Of a stretch of 64,000 nucleotides of DNA, positions 41,752 through 51,160 are shown piece by piece (position 1 is the first letter of the stretch; the number at the start of each line of letters is the position of its first letter). The DNA is from an uncultured Glaciecola sp. (GTDB lineage Bacteria; Pseudomonadota; Gammaproteobacteria; Enterobacterales; Alteromonadaceae), in assembly GCA_947496235.1 (NCBI GenBank), contig CANMCE010000002.1:186001-250000 (forward strand), in the 5' to 3' direction. Below the pieces are notes generated by a model. The model had not been told where the DNA came from, made no database searches, and was given only the letters and a program-made list of their open reading frames with translations. The position numbers and the translations under genes are program-made.

Positions 41752-43056
41752 TTAATAAAAGTATCGATAACGAACAAAGACGTTTGACGCATCTTCAAAT
41801 TGATTAAAAAAAGTGAAAGGCTCATCACCGTAGAATATGTTGAACCCGCCTGATAGTCGCCAGTCGTCAGTTGGGCTATAGTCGGCGGAGAACTTAAAAT
41901 ACCCATCCTGATCAGTGGTTGAAAAAAAGTTAAATCCACTTAAGGTTAGGGTTTGCTGCAAGGCTCTGTACATTAGGCGTTGGGTGATCCAAATTCTACT
42001 TCGACCAATTTCAAATTGTGGAGCAGGGCTATTCGCTATTAGTGCATCGTAGTCGTCATTGCGTTCTAAATACCATTGCACACTGCCGGTAAAATTCTTG
42101 GCTAATTCCTGTTTGTATCCTATCAACCAACGTTGTTGGCTGTTAGGAATAAGAGGATTAGTGCCTTCACTGTCTTCTTTTGAGTCGTATAGAGCAAATT
42201 CAGCATTAAAAAGGCCCGGCCCTAGGGTAGTGATCATACTGGCACCCACTACCTGTAACTCTGAAAATGTAGGCTCGCCTAAAGGAGTCGCACTATTCGG
42301 TGACTTATGAAAGCCATCATAAAAATAAGCTGCGTATTCCGTTGGTCCCACACTTTTATAAATGCGAATCGCATATTCTGGCGAATCGGGCTTTAGCGGT
42401 GATTTGACATCAAATCCTGGCGCTATATTTTGTCCTGCCATTGGCGAAAAGAAAGAGAAATAATCTCCGTTTATGTAGTTGTCAGGAGTGAATTTAGGTG
42501 TTACCACAAAATCCACATTAGCCCAATCGAAAAAGCCGGAGATTTTTGCTGATAAAGAAGGCGCTTTTAAATATTCATCGTCACGTCCCGAAAAGAACGA
42601 CTGGTAATCTTTTGGGAACATATCGTTTAAAAATATGTAATCGCCCGTACCCCAAGTGAGAATTTGTTGGCCAATTTTAACATCAAAGTTTTTACCCCAA
42701 TCTCCTACCGAATCTAGGTTACCTTGCCAAAAGGCCTCACGAACTTGGAGTTTAGATTGCTGTAATACACCGTCGTAGTAAGCATCGGCACTGAATTGTA
42801 AACGCGATGCGGCTAAATCATAGTCGACTTGTATTTGCGCTCTTAAATCTCTCAAGGTGCCTTCGCTGTCAATAACAGGATCAGAGCTTAATCTTGTGCC
42901 TAGTGCCCCCTCAATAAAGCCGGTGATTTGGTAGGCTTTAGCCTCTTCTTCCTCTCCCCAATCGCCCATATCCCAATCATCGTCTTGAGAAAAAGCCATT
43001 GTTGAGCTAAGACCCAAACAAAGGGCCAAGACACTTAATTTACGAAGTTTACCCAT
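41752..43056 (-). CDS. Outer-membrane beta-barrel protein, DUF1302-like
   Basis: A 434-residue exported protein with a signal peptide (MGKLRKLSVLALCLGLSSTM, cut after AFS) and a pattern of amphipathic strands ending in YRYFY with a C-terminal aromatic residue, as in outer-membrane barrels. It carries an acidic DDDWDMGDWGEEEE stretch just after the signal peptide. Start at 43056 gives the cleaner signal; ATG at 43077 would overlap the upstream gene by 13 bp. It sits in a three-gene unit with a LolA-like protein and an RND exporter, so it probably forms the outer-membrane part or receives the cargo. Confidence 0.75.
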   Translation of the reverse strand: MGKLRKLSVLALCLGLSSTMAFSQDDDWDMGDWGEEEEAKAYQITGFIEGALGTRLSSDPVIDSEGTLRDLRAQIQVDYDLAASRLQFSADAYYDGVLQQSKLQVREAFWQGNLDSVGDWGKNFDVKIGQQILTWGTGDYIFLNDMFPKDYQSFFSGRDDEYLKAPSLSAKISGFFDWANVDFVVTPKFTPDNYINGDYFSFFSPMAGQNIAPGFDVKSPLKPDSPEYAIRIYKSVGPTEYAAYFYDGFHKSPNSATPLGEPTFSELQVVGASMITTLGPGLFNAEFALYDSKEDSEGTNPLIPNSQQRWLIGYKQELAKNFTGSVQWYLERNDDYDALIANSPAPQFEIGRSRIWITQRLMYRALQQTLTLSGFNFFSTTDQDGYFKFSADYSPTDDWRLSGGFNIFYGDEPFTFFNQFEDASNVFVRYRYFY

Positions 43057-43064
43057 GGGCTTTA

Positions 43065-43850
43065 TTAATCCAACCATTTTCTTGGAGGGTTACGTAGACT
43101 GCGCTCAGAAAATACATCGTCCTCTAAGCCGACATTATATTTAATATTTCTAAATTCCATCAGGGTATAGGCGTCGTTGGCTAAATCACTGACCTTTGAA
43201 CGCACAACCGTTGGGAAGCCCTCAATGGTCTCAATTTTTACGGCTTCTACTCTACGGTAATTAGTGTCGCCTTTGTTGTAAAAATCAATTAATACAGGCA
43301 GTTTGGTCTCTTTATCTATAGTCACCATGTAATATTCAAATTCAACTGAATCTGGAACTTTTGGAACGGCTTTTAATACATAACTGGTATCGGTTTCTTC
43401 AGCCAAAGTAAAGTCATCTTCACTGATGGCACGACCTGATACATCTTCATAAAAGAAGTGAGAACCCACGAAGGAAGTGCGTTTGTCTCCAGCGGAGATT
43501 CGATTGACTAAATCAAGTCCAGGCGCATACATCCAACGGTCATCATCAACATCAAGTGCTGTATGCTTTTCTACACGAAACACAAAATCTTTGACATCAG
43601 CAGGTCGTGAGAAAAACACCATCATTTGTTGATCGCCGTTGTCTTGGGAGTCACGACGTAAAATAGTAAACTGGCGCAACTGTTTACGCCCTTGAGAGTC
43701 AACAATCATCATTCTGGCATCGGAGCGACCATCATCGCCCGCATAATAAGCGACTTTTTCGGCTTCTTTCACTAAAGCATCGACATCAACGGATGCCAAG
43801 CTAGAAAATGACAATGCAACTAAAGCTAATCCTAAAATTTGTTTTTTCAT
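43065..43850 (-). CDS. LolA-like outer-membrane lipoprotein-sorting protein
   Basis: A 261-residue periplasmic protein with a short signal peptide (MKKQILGLALVALSFSSLAS). It has the long curved-sheet pattern of the LolA_like family that accompanies MMPL/RND exporters: MMVFFSRPADVKDFVFRVEK, WMYAPGLDLVNRISAGDKRT, SFVGSHFFYEDVSGR, and PVLIDFYNKGDTNYRRVEAV. The protein would shuttle a lipid-like or hydrophobic cargo between membranes. It is 18 bp downstream of the RND gene and runs to or slightly into the barrel-protein gene. Confidence 0.82.
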   Translation of the reverse strand: MKKQILGLALVALSFSSLASVDVDALVKEAEKVAYYAGDDGRSDARMMIVDSQGRKQLRQFTILRRDSQDNGDQQMMVFFSRPADVKDFVFRVEKHTALDVDDDRWMYAPGLDLVNRISAGDKRTSFVGSHFFYEDVSGRAISEDDFTLAEETDTSYVLKAVPKVPDSVEFEYYMVTIDKETKLPVLIDFYNKGDTNYRRVEAVKIETIEGFPTVVRSKVSDLANDAYTLMEFRNIKYNVGLEDDVFSERSLRNPPRKWLD

Positions 43851-43868
43851 TTTAGTACTCCAATTAAT

Positions 43869-46403
43869 TTATTTACCGAAAACAAGGCGTTTCGCCATTG
43901 TCATTACCGCTGGTAAGATCAACAAGGTGACCAGCGCAGATATCGCCATAATACTTGCTAAAAAGATACCTACCGTTATATATGGCACCAAAGGGGCAAA
44001 TAATAAAGGTGTGAAGCCCAGCGCAATTACCAAAGCGTTTCGCGTAATTGCAGTCGCTGGTTCGTCAAACATAATGGCGAAGGTTTGTTTTAGATCCTTT
44101 GTTTGTGAATAAGTTTCTCTCGCCCGTTCAAGGAAGTGGATGGCGAAGTCTACTGAAAGTCCCAAGGTTAATGCTGAAAGCACAGCAATGGGCATATCGT
44201 AGTCCTTTCCAACAATGCCAATTAATCCATAAATGAAGGTAATTGTGATGGTCAAAGGTAACATCGCAAGAATGCCGAACACAAAGGATCTGAACAGTAC
44301 TACCATCATGATAAAGACGATGAAAAAGGCACTGATCAAACTGTCTAACATGCCAGCTACCATGTTGTCTTGCCAGACTACGTTTAAGTATGCTTTACCT
44401 GCCCAGCCCAAAGTCAGGTTTGCTGGCAAAGGGTTCTCTTCAATAAATTTGTCAACTTGTTCGATGACCTGAGTCATGTCTTGATTGTCGCCCGAAGTAA
44501 GCTGTAACCAAATCAACGTTTTTTGATAATCTGGGGTAACAAAATGCCATAAGTCTCCCGGACGGTGCGATGATTGATATTGCAATAGCGTTTGGGCAAC
44601 ACCTTGAGGTGAATTTGGAATTTTATAATCGCTAGCCTCACCTGAACGCAACTCGCGATTCACTATCTTTGTGACATCCGCAAGAGAATTGGATTTACCT
44701 ACCAAACCTGAAGCTTGCAGGTAATCCTGCATGTCACTTATGTAAGCTAATAATTCAGGTGACTGGAAAACCTTGGATTGACTTAGAGCCTGCTCCATGT
44801 CGTTGATTAAAATGGATAAATACTGATCTTCTTCATCGGTGACATCTGAGAATAATTTATCATCTATGCGAATTAATAATTCTTGGTATTGCTCACTAAT
44901 GACTTGACTATCTAATTCCTGGACCACATCTTGTACCCAAGTGGTTAAACTTTCTGGTGCGCTTTTTAATCTGTCATTTAAAGGGGCTAAGGTTTCTGTG
45001 CTACTAAGCACCACGTAAGCGTTATAAGTACCTGCAAACTGCTCATTTAACACGCGATCAGCAACTCGAATTTCATGGTCTTGCTTAAACCATCTTACGG
45101 GATTGTCATTAATTTGAATTTGAGTAATACCCCAAACTGAAACCGCGAATACAGCTGCAAAACCTAATACTAAAACCACTCTAAATTTTAACGCAAAACC
45201 GCCTAAACTTTTGGCAAATCGAGCTATTTTACTGCCACCTTGTTGGGAGTGCATGACTTCTTGAAGTTTGTCTAGACTGGATTCATTCATGCGTGATAAA
45301 TAGGCAGGCATAAAAGTAATAGTGATTAAAAACGCCAGTAAAATACCGGTGCCGACAAAAGCACCAAATATTTGTACTGGTGGAATGGGCGTTAACATTA
45401 ACGAGTAGAAACCAATACAGGAAGTAACGGAGGTATACAACATAGGTGTGAATAGATGCCCCACCACTTCTTCAATGGTCTCTTGTAAGTTTCTACCTGG
45501 CTTATAGCGATCGCTGAATTCCGACAATATGTGCACTGAGTCAACCACTGCGATCGGCATTAAAAAGATCGCAATCATTGACGACATAATGTGGACAGTG
45601 AAACCCATTCCAATTAAGGCGCCCATGGTGATTAGAACGGTTGCCATAGCAACAACCATAGGCGCAATGATTAAGGGAATATTGCGGAAAAATATGAATA
45701 ATAGAATGAAAATGGTTAAACCCGCTAGCGGTGCTGAAATTCCCATTTGGATAAACATCTCTACGCCGAATTGATCTTCAGCGACGGGCAATCCAGTGAT
45801 ATACCAATTGGATGTGCCATCTAGTTGATCAATTTCAGCCCGAATTTGCTCAGCAATATTGTAACTTTGATTTTTATCTGCAATGGGCACGTAAATAGCA
45901 GCCGCTTTACCGTTTTGCGAGGCCAAAGTTTCTTGTAGCAGGGGAAGTCTTGCTAAGTTGCTACGGATGTTACTTGCTTCTTCAGCAGATGAGGGTGGAT
46001 TAGACATCATCCACTCAAATCGAATAGTACCGGGAGCTTCTTGGGAAATGTTATCCACTGTGGAAATGGACATTAAATCAGCATTAATAACCCCTTCAAT
46101 TGACAGAATTGACTCTGTAATGTCATAAATGTCAGCAAGACTCTGCTGGGTGAAGACACCATTTTCATCTTGGGTATTCACTATGCCAACCACTATCGCA
46201 TCATGCATGGCGAACTGAGTCTTTACCTCGTTATGAAACACTCTAGCCGGATGCTCTGCATCCAGCATGTTCTCTGGGTCTGTGTCCACTTTTATCCGCG
46301 GCATTTGCGCCGTAAAAGCGATGGCTAAAACAAGTAAAATTCCGTACACCAATTTAGGTTTTTGGGTACAAAAATGGACTAATTTATCTGCAATTGACAT
46401 CAT
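43869..46403 (-). CDS. RND/MMPL-family exporter
   Basis: An inner-membrane transporter of 844 residues with twelve predicted helices in two halves, each followed by a large periplasmic loop (about residues 40-215 and 440-670). The conserved helix 4 charge pattern is seen as GMGFTVHIMSSMIAIFLMPI then AVVDSVHI, and in the second half SALTLGLSVDFAIHFLERARE. No MFP or TolC gene is near; instead LolA-like and barrel genes follow on the same strand, the layout of exporters that move hydrophobic compounds to the outer membrane. Start may also be the next codon (46400). Confidence 0.88.
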   Translation of the reverse strand: MMSIADKLVHFCTQKPKLVYGILLVLAIAFTAQMPRIKVDTDPENMLDAEHPARVFHNEVKTQFAMHDAIVVGIVNTQDENGVFTQQSLADIYDITESILSIEGVINADLMSISTVDNISQEAPGTIRFEWMMSNPPSSAEEASNIRSNLARLPLLQETLASQNGKAAAIYVPIADKNQSYNIAEQIRAEIDQLDGTSNWYITGLPVAEDQFGVEMFIQMGISAPLAGLTIFILLFIFFRNIPLIIAPMVVAMATVLITMGALIGMGFTVHIMSSMIAIFLMPIAVVDSVHILSEFSDRYKPGRNLQETIEEVVGHLFTPMLYTSVTSCIGFYSLMLTPIPPVQIFGAFVGTGILLAFLITITFMPAYLSRMNESSLDKLQEVMHSQQGGSKIARFAKSLGGFALKFRVVLVLGFAAVFAVSVWGITQIQINDNPVRWFKQDHEIRVADRVLNEQFAGTYNAYVVLSSTETLAPLNDRLKSAPESLTTWVQDVVQELDSQVISEQYQELLIRIDDKLFSDVTDEEDQYLSILINDMEQALSQSKVFQSPELLAYISDMQDYLQASGLVGKSNSLADVTKIVNRELRSGEASDYKIPNSPQGVAQTLLQYQSSHRPGDLWHFVTPDYQKTLIWLQLTSGDNQDMTQVIEQVDKFIEENPLPANLTLGWAGKAYLNVVWQDNMVAGMLDSLISAFFIVFIMMVVLFRSFVFGILAMLPLTITITFIYGLIGIVGKDYDMPIAVLSALTLGLSVDFAIHFLERARETYSQTKDLKQTFAIMFDEPATAITRNALVIALGFTPLLFAPLVPYITVGIFLASIMAISALVTLLILPAVMTMAKRLVFGK

Positions 46404-46487
46404 TTCTCAAACATTTGTTTTGTTAAACTAACGTTAAGTAATACAAGAAGAATGCCAAAAGCGCCAGCAAAGCAAGGTTAAAATAAA

Positions 46488-46614
46488 GGAGACGTAGTTC
46501 ATTCTAAAAATGGAGCCGTAGTTCATTATCGCCTCAGCGTAAACATTGAAAACTCCTGAAGCCAAGTTGGCGATAATGAACTACGGCTCCATTTTTAGAA
46601 TGAACTACGGCTCC
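46488..46614. repeat. Hairpin repeat, locus C (nested double module)
   Basis: Arms of 46 nt (46488-46533 and 46569-46614) with a single mismatch enclose a 35-nt loop. Each arm has two modules: an outer GGAG(C/A)CGTAGTTCATT followed by CTAAAAA, and an inner GGAGCCGTAGTTCATT followed by ATCGCC. The inner stem extension (ATCGCC/GGCGAT) differs from loci A and B but remains complementary. It lies between the divergent RND exporter and aldehyde dehydrogenase genes. Confidence 0.92.
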
Positions 46615-46784
46615 ATTATTTACGCTCGTGCTTTGAGTAAGCCCCTACGACTTTAGACTTAGTGAATTACAGGTGTTAATTCTATGTGCTATACATGGGG
46701 CACTTCGGATTGACCTAGATTTGTGCTTTGGGTTGCATGAAAAGGTCAAATTTTTATGTGGTAACTAAAAGCAGGAGGATTCCT

Positions 46785-48302
46785 ATGATCTATTCAGCAC
46801 CCGGTGAAGCTGGCAGCTTAGTCAGCTTCAAATCACGTTATGAAAACTTTATTGGTGGCGAATGGGTACCACCCAAACAAGGTTTATATTTTAAAAACGT
46901 TTCACCCGTTAATAACGAAGTTTTTTGTGAGATTCCTCGCTCTTCCAGTGATGACATCGACCTAGCCCTAGATGCCGCGCATAAAGCAAAAGATGCTTGG
47001 GGCAAGACTTCAGTAACCGAACGTTCTAACATCCTTTTAAAAATAGCTGCTCGCATGGAAGCCAACCTAGAAATGTTGGCAGTGGCTGAGACTTGGGACA
47101 ATGGTAAAGCGATTAGAGAAACTCTGAATGCCGACATTCCCTTATGTATTGATCATTTCCGCTACTTTGCCGGTTGTGTTCGGGCGCAAGAAGGCAGTAT
47201 AGGCGAAATTGATAGCAACACAGTGTCTTATCATTTTCATGAACCTTTAGGCGTAGTTGGCCAAATCATACCGTGGAACTTTCCATTATTAATGGCAGCA
47301 TGGAAACTAGGTCCTGCACTTGCCGCGGGCAACTGCGTAGTATTAAAACCAGCGGAGCAAACACCTGCTTCAATCTTAGTGTTTGCCGATTTGATCAAGG
47401 ACTTACTACCGCCAGGTGTGTTAAACATAGTAAATGGCTATGGTAAAGAAGCGGGCCAAGCGTTGGCCATGAGCAAACGTATTGCGAAAATCGCGTTTAC
47501 CGGTTCAACGCCCGTTGGCTCGCAAATCCTGAAATATGCTGCTGATAATATCATTCCATCGACTGTGGAATTAGGTGGTAAGTCTCCTAATATATTCTTT
47601 GCGGATATCATGGACCACGAAGATGCCTTCTTAAGCAAATGTGTAGAAGGTACCGTTCTTGCGTTCTTTAACCAAGGTGAAGTCTGTACTTGTCCATCTC
47701 GAGCCCTGGTTCAAGAGACAATTTATGACAAATTCATCGAAATGGTTATTGCTCGAACGAAACAAATAAAGCGCGGCAATCCTTTAGATGATGAAGTTCA
47801 GGTAGGTGCGCAAGCGTCTCAAGAACAATTTGATAAAATTCTTCATTATTTAGATATAGGTCGTAACGAAGGTGCGCAAGTTTTAACTGGTGGCTCTAAG
47901 CAACTAGTGCAAGGTTTCGAAAAAGGATTTTACATAGAACCTACGTTACTCAAAGGCGACAATTCCATGCGCGTGTTCCAGGAAGAAATTTTTGGGCCTG
48001 TGGTTGGTGTGACTACCTTTAAAGATGAAACTGAAGCTCTTCATATAGCCAACGATACAGAATTTGGTTTAGGCGCAGGTGTTTGGACTCGTGACATGAA
48101 TCTATCTTTCCGCATGGGACGTGGTATTCAAGCCGGTCGCGTATGGACCAACTGTTACCATGCATATCCTGCACACGCAGCTTTCGGTGGATATAAAAAA
48201 TCAGGGGTTGGTCGTGAAACCCATAAAATTGCCCTTGAACATTATCAACAGACTAAGAACTTACTGGTCAGTTATGATGTAAATCCGCTAGGTTTCTTCT
48301 AA
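46785..48302 (+). CDS. Aldehyde dehydrogenase, AldB/ExaC type
   Basis: Oxidises short aldehydes such as acetaldehyde with NAD(P). The 505-residue protein has the NAD-binding GSTPVGSQ motif, the glutamate in ELGGKSPNI and the catalytic cysteine in [15 protein letters not shown] near residue 300; the [11 protein letters not shown] form marks the AldB/AcoD/ExaC branch. The start at 46785 has AGGAGG six bases upstream; an upstream ATG at 46728 is rejected. A terminator follows the gene, so it appears monocistronic. Confidence 0.93.
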   Translation: MIYSAPGEAGSLVSFKSRYENFIGGEWVPPKQGLYFKNVSPVNNEVFCEIPRSSSDDIDLALDAAHKAKDAWGKTSVTERSNILLKIAARMEANLEMLAVAETWDNGKAIRETLNADIPLCIDHFRYFAGCVRAQEGSIGEIDSNTVSYHFHEPLGVVGQIIPWNFPLLMAAWKLGPALAAGNCVVLKPAEQTPASILVFADLIKDLLPPGVLNIVNGYGKEAGQALAMSKRIAKIAFTGSTPVGSQILKYAADNIIPSTVELGGKSPNIFFADIMDHEDAFLSKCVEGTVLAFFNQGEVCTCPSRALVQETIYDKFIEMVIARTKQIKRGNPLDDEVQVGAQASQEQFDKILHYLDIGRNEGAQVLTGGSKQLVQGFEKGFYIEPTLLKGDNSMRVFQEEIFGPVVGVTTFKDETEALHIANDTEFGLGAGVWTRDMNLSFRMGRGIQAGRVWTNCYHAYPAHAAFGGYKKSGVGRETHKIALEHYQQTKNLLVSYDVNPLGFF

Positions 48303-48326
48303 ACTTAAAAAGAAGTTCATAATGCG

Positions 48327-48352
48327 AAAGGCGCGGTTTTTACTGCGCCTTT
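48327..48352 (+). terminator. Rho-independent terminator of the aldehyde dehydrogenase gene
   Basis: AAAGGCGC pairs with GCGCCTTT and is followed by TTTTTG. Confidence 0.85.
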
Positions 48353-48469
48353 TTGTTACACTAAGGCAAAAATTCTAAACCATAAAACATTACCCTTGTA
48401 GCTTGTCCGAGTTGTTATCTTTTGGCACGACATTACAATGGGCGCAGATTTTCCTAAAGGACATATTCG

Positions 48470-49672
48470 ATGATTATAAAACCAAAAATTCGCGGGTTCA
48501 TTTGTACTACTACTCATCCGGTTGGATGTGAGCAAAATGTCAGACAACAGATTGCTTTAACAAAGGCTAAAGGGACCATTGAAAACGCACCTAAACGTGT
48601 ATTAGTGATAGGGGCGTCCAGCGGATATGGCTTGTCATCTCGAATAGCGGCGGCATTTGGATGTGGTGCTGCAACCATTGGCGTATTTTTCGAAAAACCT
48701 GCTACAGAGAAAAAACCAGGTACGGCAGGATGGTATAACGCTGCGGCATTCGACAAAGCAGCGAAAGAGGAAGGCTTGTATGCGAAAAGCATTAACGGCG
48801 ATGCCTTCTCTCACGAGGCAAGAGCTAAGGTTATAGAGCTGATTAAACAAGACCTAGGCCAAATTGATATGGTGGTGTACTCCTTGGCCTCTCCTGTACG
48901 CAAAATGCCTGACTCAGGTGAAGTTGTGCGTTCCGTGCTAAAACCTATCGGTCAACCCTATAAATCTACCGCAATTGATACAAATCGAGATGTAATCATC
49001 GATGCTGAGATTGAGCCGGCAACAGAAGAAGAAATAGCTGCAACTGTAACCGTAATGGGCGGGCAAGATTGGGAATTGTGGATGCAAGCTTTATCTGAGG
49101 CTGGTGTGCTTGCTGAAGGTACTAGAAGTGTTGCTTATTCCTATATTGGCTCTGATATCACTTGGCCGATTTACTGGCATGGAGCATTAGGCAAAGCAAA
49201 AGAAGATTTAGATCGCGCTGCTCATGCCATCAACAGTGATTTAAAACAAATGGGTGGTGGTGCTAATGTGGCGGTTTTAAAATCTGTGGTCACGCAAGCT
49301 TCTTCTGCAATACCTGTAATGCCTTTGTATTTGTCTATGGTATTCAAAGTAATGCGCGAAAAGGGTTTACATGAAGGCTGCATGGAACAAATTTATCGTT
49401 TGTTTGCAGAGCGCCTATACAACCAATGCTCACCTGATGAGCTTACCGATGACAGTAACCGATTAAGATTAGATGATTGGGAACTGCGTGACGATGTGCA
49501 ACAAGCTTGCCGCGACCTTTGGCCAAAAGTCACAGATGAAAATCTGTTTGATGAGACAGATTATCAACTTTACAAAGACGAATTCCTTAAGCTATTCGGT
49601 TTTGGGTTAGACGATGTTGACTATGAAGCAGATGTTGATCCTCTAGTAGAATTTGACGTCGAATCCATATAA
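48470..49672 (+). CDS. fabV: Enoyl-ACP reductase FabV
   Basis: Reduces trans-2-enoyl-ACP/CoA with NADH in the last step of fatty-acid elongation. The 400-residue protein begins [20 protein letters not shown], the FabV hallmark. It has [15 protein letters not shown] for NADH binding and the catalytic Y235-x8-K244 pair ([10 protein letters not shown]), longer than the spacing in FabI-type reductases. This isozyme is naturally insensitive to triclosan in several gammaproteobacteria. It is transcribed alone. Confidence 0.96.
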   Translation: MIIKPKIRGFICTTTHPVGCEQNVRQQIALTKAKGTIENAPKRVLVIGASSGYGLSSRIAAAFGCGAATIGVFFEKPATEKKPGTAGWYNAAAFDKAAKEEGLYAKSINGDAFSHEARAKVIELIKQDLGQIDMVVYSLASPVRKMPDSGEVVRSVLKPIGQPYKSTAIDTNRDVIIDAEIEPATEEEIAATVTVMGGQDWELWMQALSEAGVLAEGTRSVAYSYIGSDITWPIYWHGALGKAKEDLDRAAHAINSDLKQMGGGANVAVLKSVVTQASSAIPVMPLYLSMVFKVMREKGLHEGCMEQIYRLFAERLYNQCSPDELTDDSNRLRLDDWELRDDVQQACRDLWPKVTDENLFDETDYQLYKDEFLKLFGFGLDDVDYEADVDPLVEFDVESI

Positions 49673-49684
49673 TTTCTTAAGAGT

Positions 49685-49726
49685 AAGGCTCAATTTTCTT
49701 AACTGGTTTTAAGTTTATTGAGCCTT
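49685..49726 (+). terminator. Hairpin after fabV
   Basis: AAGGCTCAAT (49685-49694) pairs with ATTGAGCCTT (49717-49726); the long loop has a weaker internal pairing. No strong T-run follows. Confidence 0.5.
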
Positions 49727-49837
49727 CCTAATTCCTAGTTCCAAAGCGCTCTAAACACAAGCAAACAATTTCTTTTGTAGTAAAGTCTTTCACTCTTCTC
49801 TAGAATAGATAAAAGCATACAAGAAGAAGGACTGACC

Positions 49838-50089
49838 ATGCTGGATCCCAAAAAAATTGAAGAAATAGCGCGAAATATCACCAATGCCATTCCCCCAGGC
49901 ATGAAAAACATGGCTGAAGAAGCGGAAACCAAGGTAAAACAAGTTATACAAGCTCAGTTAACTAAGCTAGATTTTGTCAGTCGAGAAGAATTTGATATTC
50001 AAAGCCAAGTACTTATTCGAACTCGAGAAAAGTTAGAAGCACTAGAAGCCCGTATTGCAGAATTAGAAAATCAATCTACTAAAGATTAG
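49838..50089 (+). CDS. ubiK: Ubiquinone biosynthesis accessory factor UbiK
   Basis: A small accessory factor of the soluble ubiquinone-synthesis complex, required for efficient aerobic ubiquinone production. The 83-residue protein has the UbiK/BMFP (YqiC) pattern: an amphipathic N-terminal helix ([20 protein letters not shown]), the sequence [20 protein letters not shown], and a C-terminal coiled coil ([16 protein letters not shown]) for oligomerisation. GAAGAAGGAC precedes the ATG. Confidence 0.92.
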   Translation: MLDPKKIEEIARNITNAIPPGMKNMAEEAETKVKQVIQAQLTKLDFVSREEFDIQSQVLIRTREKLEALEARIAELENQSTKD

Positions 50090-50183
50090 GCCTAGGTTGC
50101 AGTAAACAAAAAATACACAATTCTTAGATTGCCAACAGATGCAGTTTTCAGTACTGTAAACTTCGATATAATTCGGAGAAGTT

Positions 50184-50498
50184 ATGGAACTAGCAATCGC
50201 TTATATACCTTGCGCTAATGCGTCTTCAGCGAAATACATCGCAAAAATGATGATTGAAGCTAAGTTGGCAGTGTGTGGCAATATTATTCCCGAAGTCATT
50301 TCGATTTTTTCAGGGGATACAGATGTTCAACAGGAAATGGAATCACTGCTTTTGCTAAAACATGACAAGGCGAAATTCGCCGATTTGATTCAAGCTGTGA
50401 GCGAAATCCATCCCTATGACACGCCCTGCATTACGCAAATTGAAGTTAAAGATACTAATAAAGAATATTTGCAGTGGTGCAATATGATTTTAGAGTAA
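50184..50498 (+). CDS. cutA: CutA-family protein
   Basis: A 104-residue trimeric CutA1-type protein, historically linked to divalent cation tolerance although its actual role is unsettled. Family features are LAVCGNIIPEVISIFSGD, EMESLLLLKHDKAKFADLIQ, and the closing HPYDTPCITQIEV followed by YLQW. Most CutA proteins show YxW after the first strand; here the corresponding stretch is shorter and reads ISIFSGD. Spacing to the next gene (27 bp) suggests a shared transcript. Confidence 0.85.
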   Translation: MELAIAYIPCANASSAKYIAKMMIEAKLAVCGNIIPEVISIFSGDTDVQQEMESLLLLKHDKAKFADLIQAVSEIHPYDTPCITQIEVKDTNKEYLQWCNMILE

Positions 50499-50525
50499 TT
50501 TCTAATTTGCCTTGGAGATTTGAAT

Positions 50526-51107
50526 ATGAGTGAAATCCTTCCTCTAGAATGTGCCTGCGGCTCGGTAAAAGGCGAACTCAAAGTCGTAAAGTCGGATGCT
50601 TTTCATGTTCAATGTCTGTGTTGCGATTGTCAAAAGTACGCAACAGAATTAGGTACTGCGTCGGCGGTATTAGATGCCCATGGGGCTTCCGATTTGTTTC
50701 AAACATATCCTAGCTATTTACAAATTACCCAAGGACAAGAAAACATTAGTTGTATGCAATTGAGCCCGAAAGGCTTATTCCGTTGGCATACTAGCTGCTG
50801 TAATATGCCTATCGCTAACACCTTGCGTTCAGCCAAAGTGCCTTTTGTGGGCATTTCAACCACATTTATGAAATTTGGGAATGGACAAACAAAGGACCAA
50901 TGTTTGGGACCTGTTATTTTAAAAGCATACGGTCGCCATGCTATCGGGAATGTGCCAGAAGATGTGCATCCGACCTTTCCCAAAACTTTTTTACCTAAGA
51001 TATTGTGGTTCATGCTTAAAGGTAAGATTTTTGCGAAACACCAGCCATCAGTATTCTTTCCCGATGGTCACCCATTGGTTGAAAGCAAATTAGCGCCAAA
51101 AAATTAA
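50526..51107 (+). CDS. Zinc-binding DUF6151/GFA-like protein
   Basis: A 193-residue cytoplasmic protein with cysteine pairs resembling the glutathione-dependent formaldehyde-activating enzyme fold: CACGSVKGEL near residue 9, CLCCDCQKY near 34, and CC in WHTSCCNMPIANT near 87. These probably hold a structural zinc. The start at 50526 has GGAG eight bases upstream, while the in-frame TTG at 50520 lies too near the site. Function is unknown beyond the fold. Confidence 0.7.
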   Translation: MSEILPLECACGSVKGELKVVKSDAFHVQCLCCDCQKYATELGTASAVLDAHGASDLFQTYPSYLQITQGQENISCMQLSPKGLFRWHTSCCNMPIANTLRSAKVPFVGISTTFMKFGNGQTKDQCLGPVILKAYGRHAIGNVPEDVHPTFPKTFLPKILWFMLKGKIFAKHQPSVFFPDGHPLVESKLAPKN

Positions 51108-51160
51108 AGATGTAGTCGGGTAGCATTTAAACAAATTAAAATAACAAAAAGGGGTTAACT

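Noticed and set aside
46621-46784. A GGCAC...TTGAC sequence upstream of the aldehyde dehydrogenase as a sigma-54 promoter
   Set aside because: The spacing between the GG and the second element is wrong and the -12 GC is absent.
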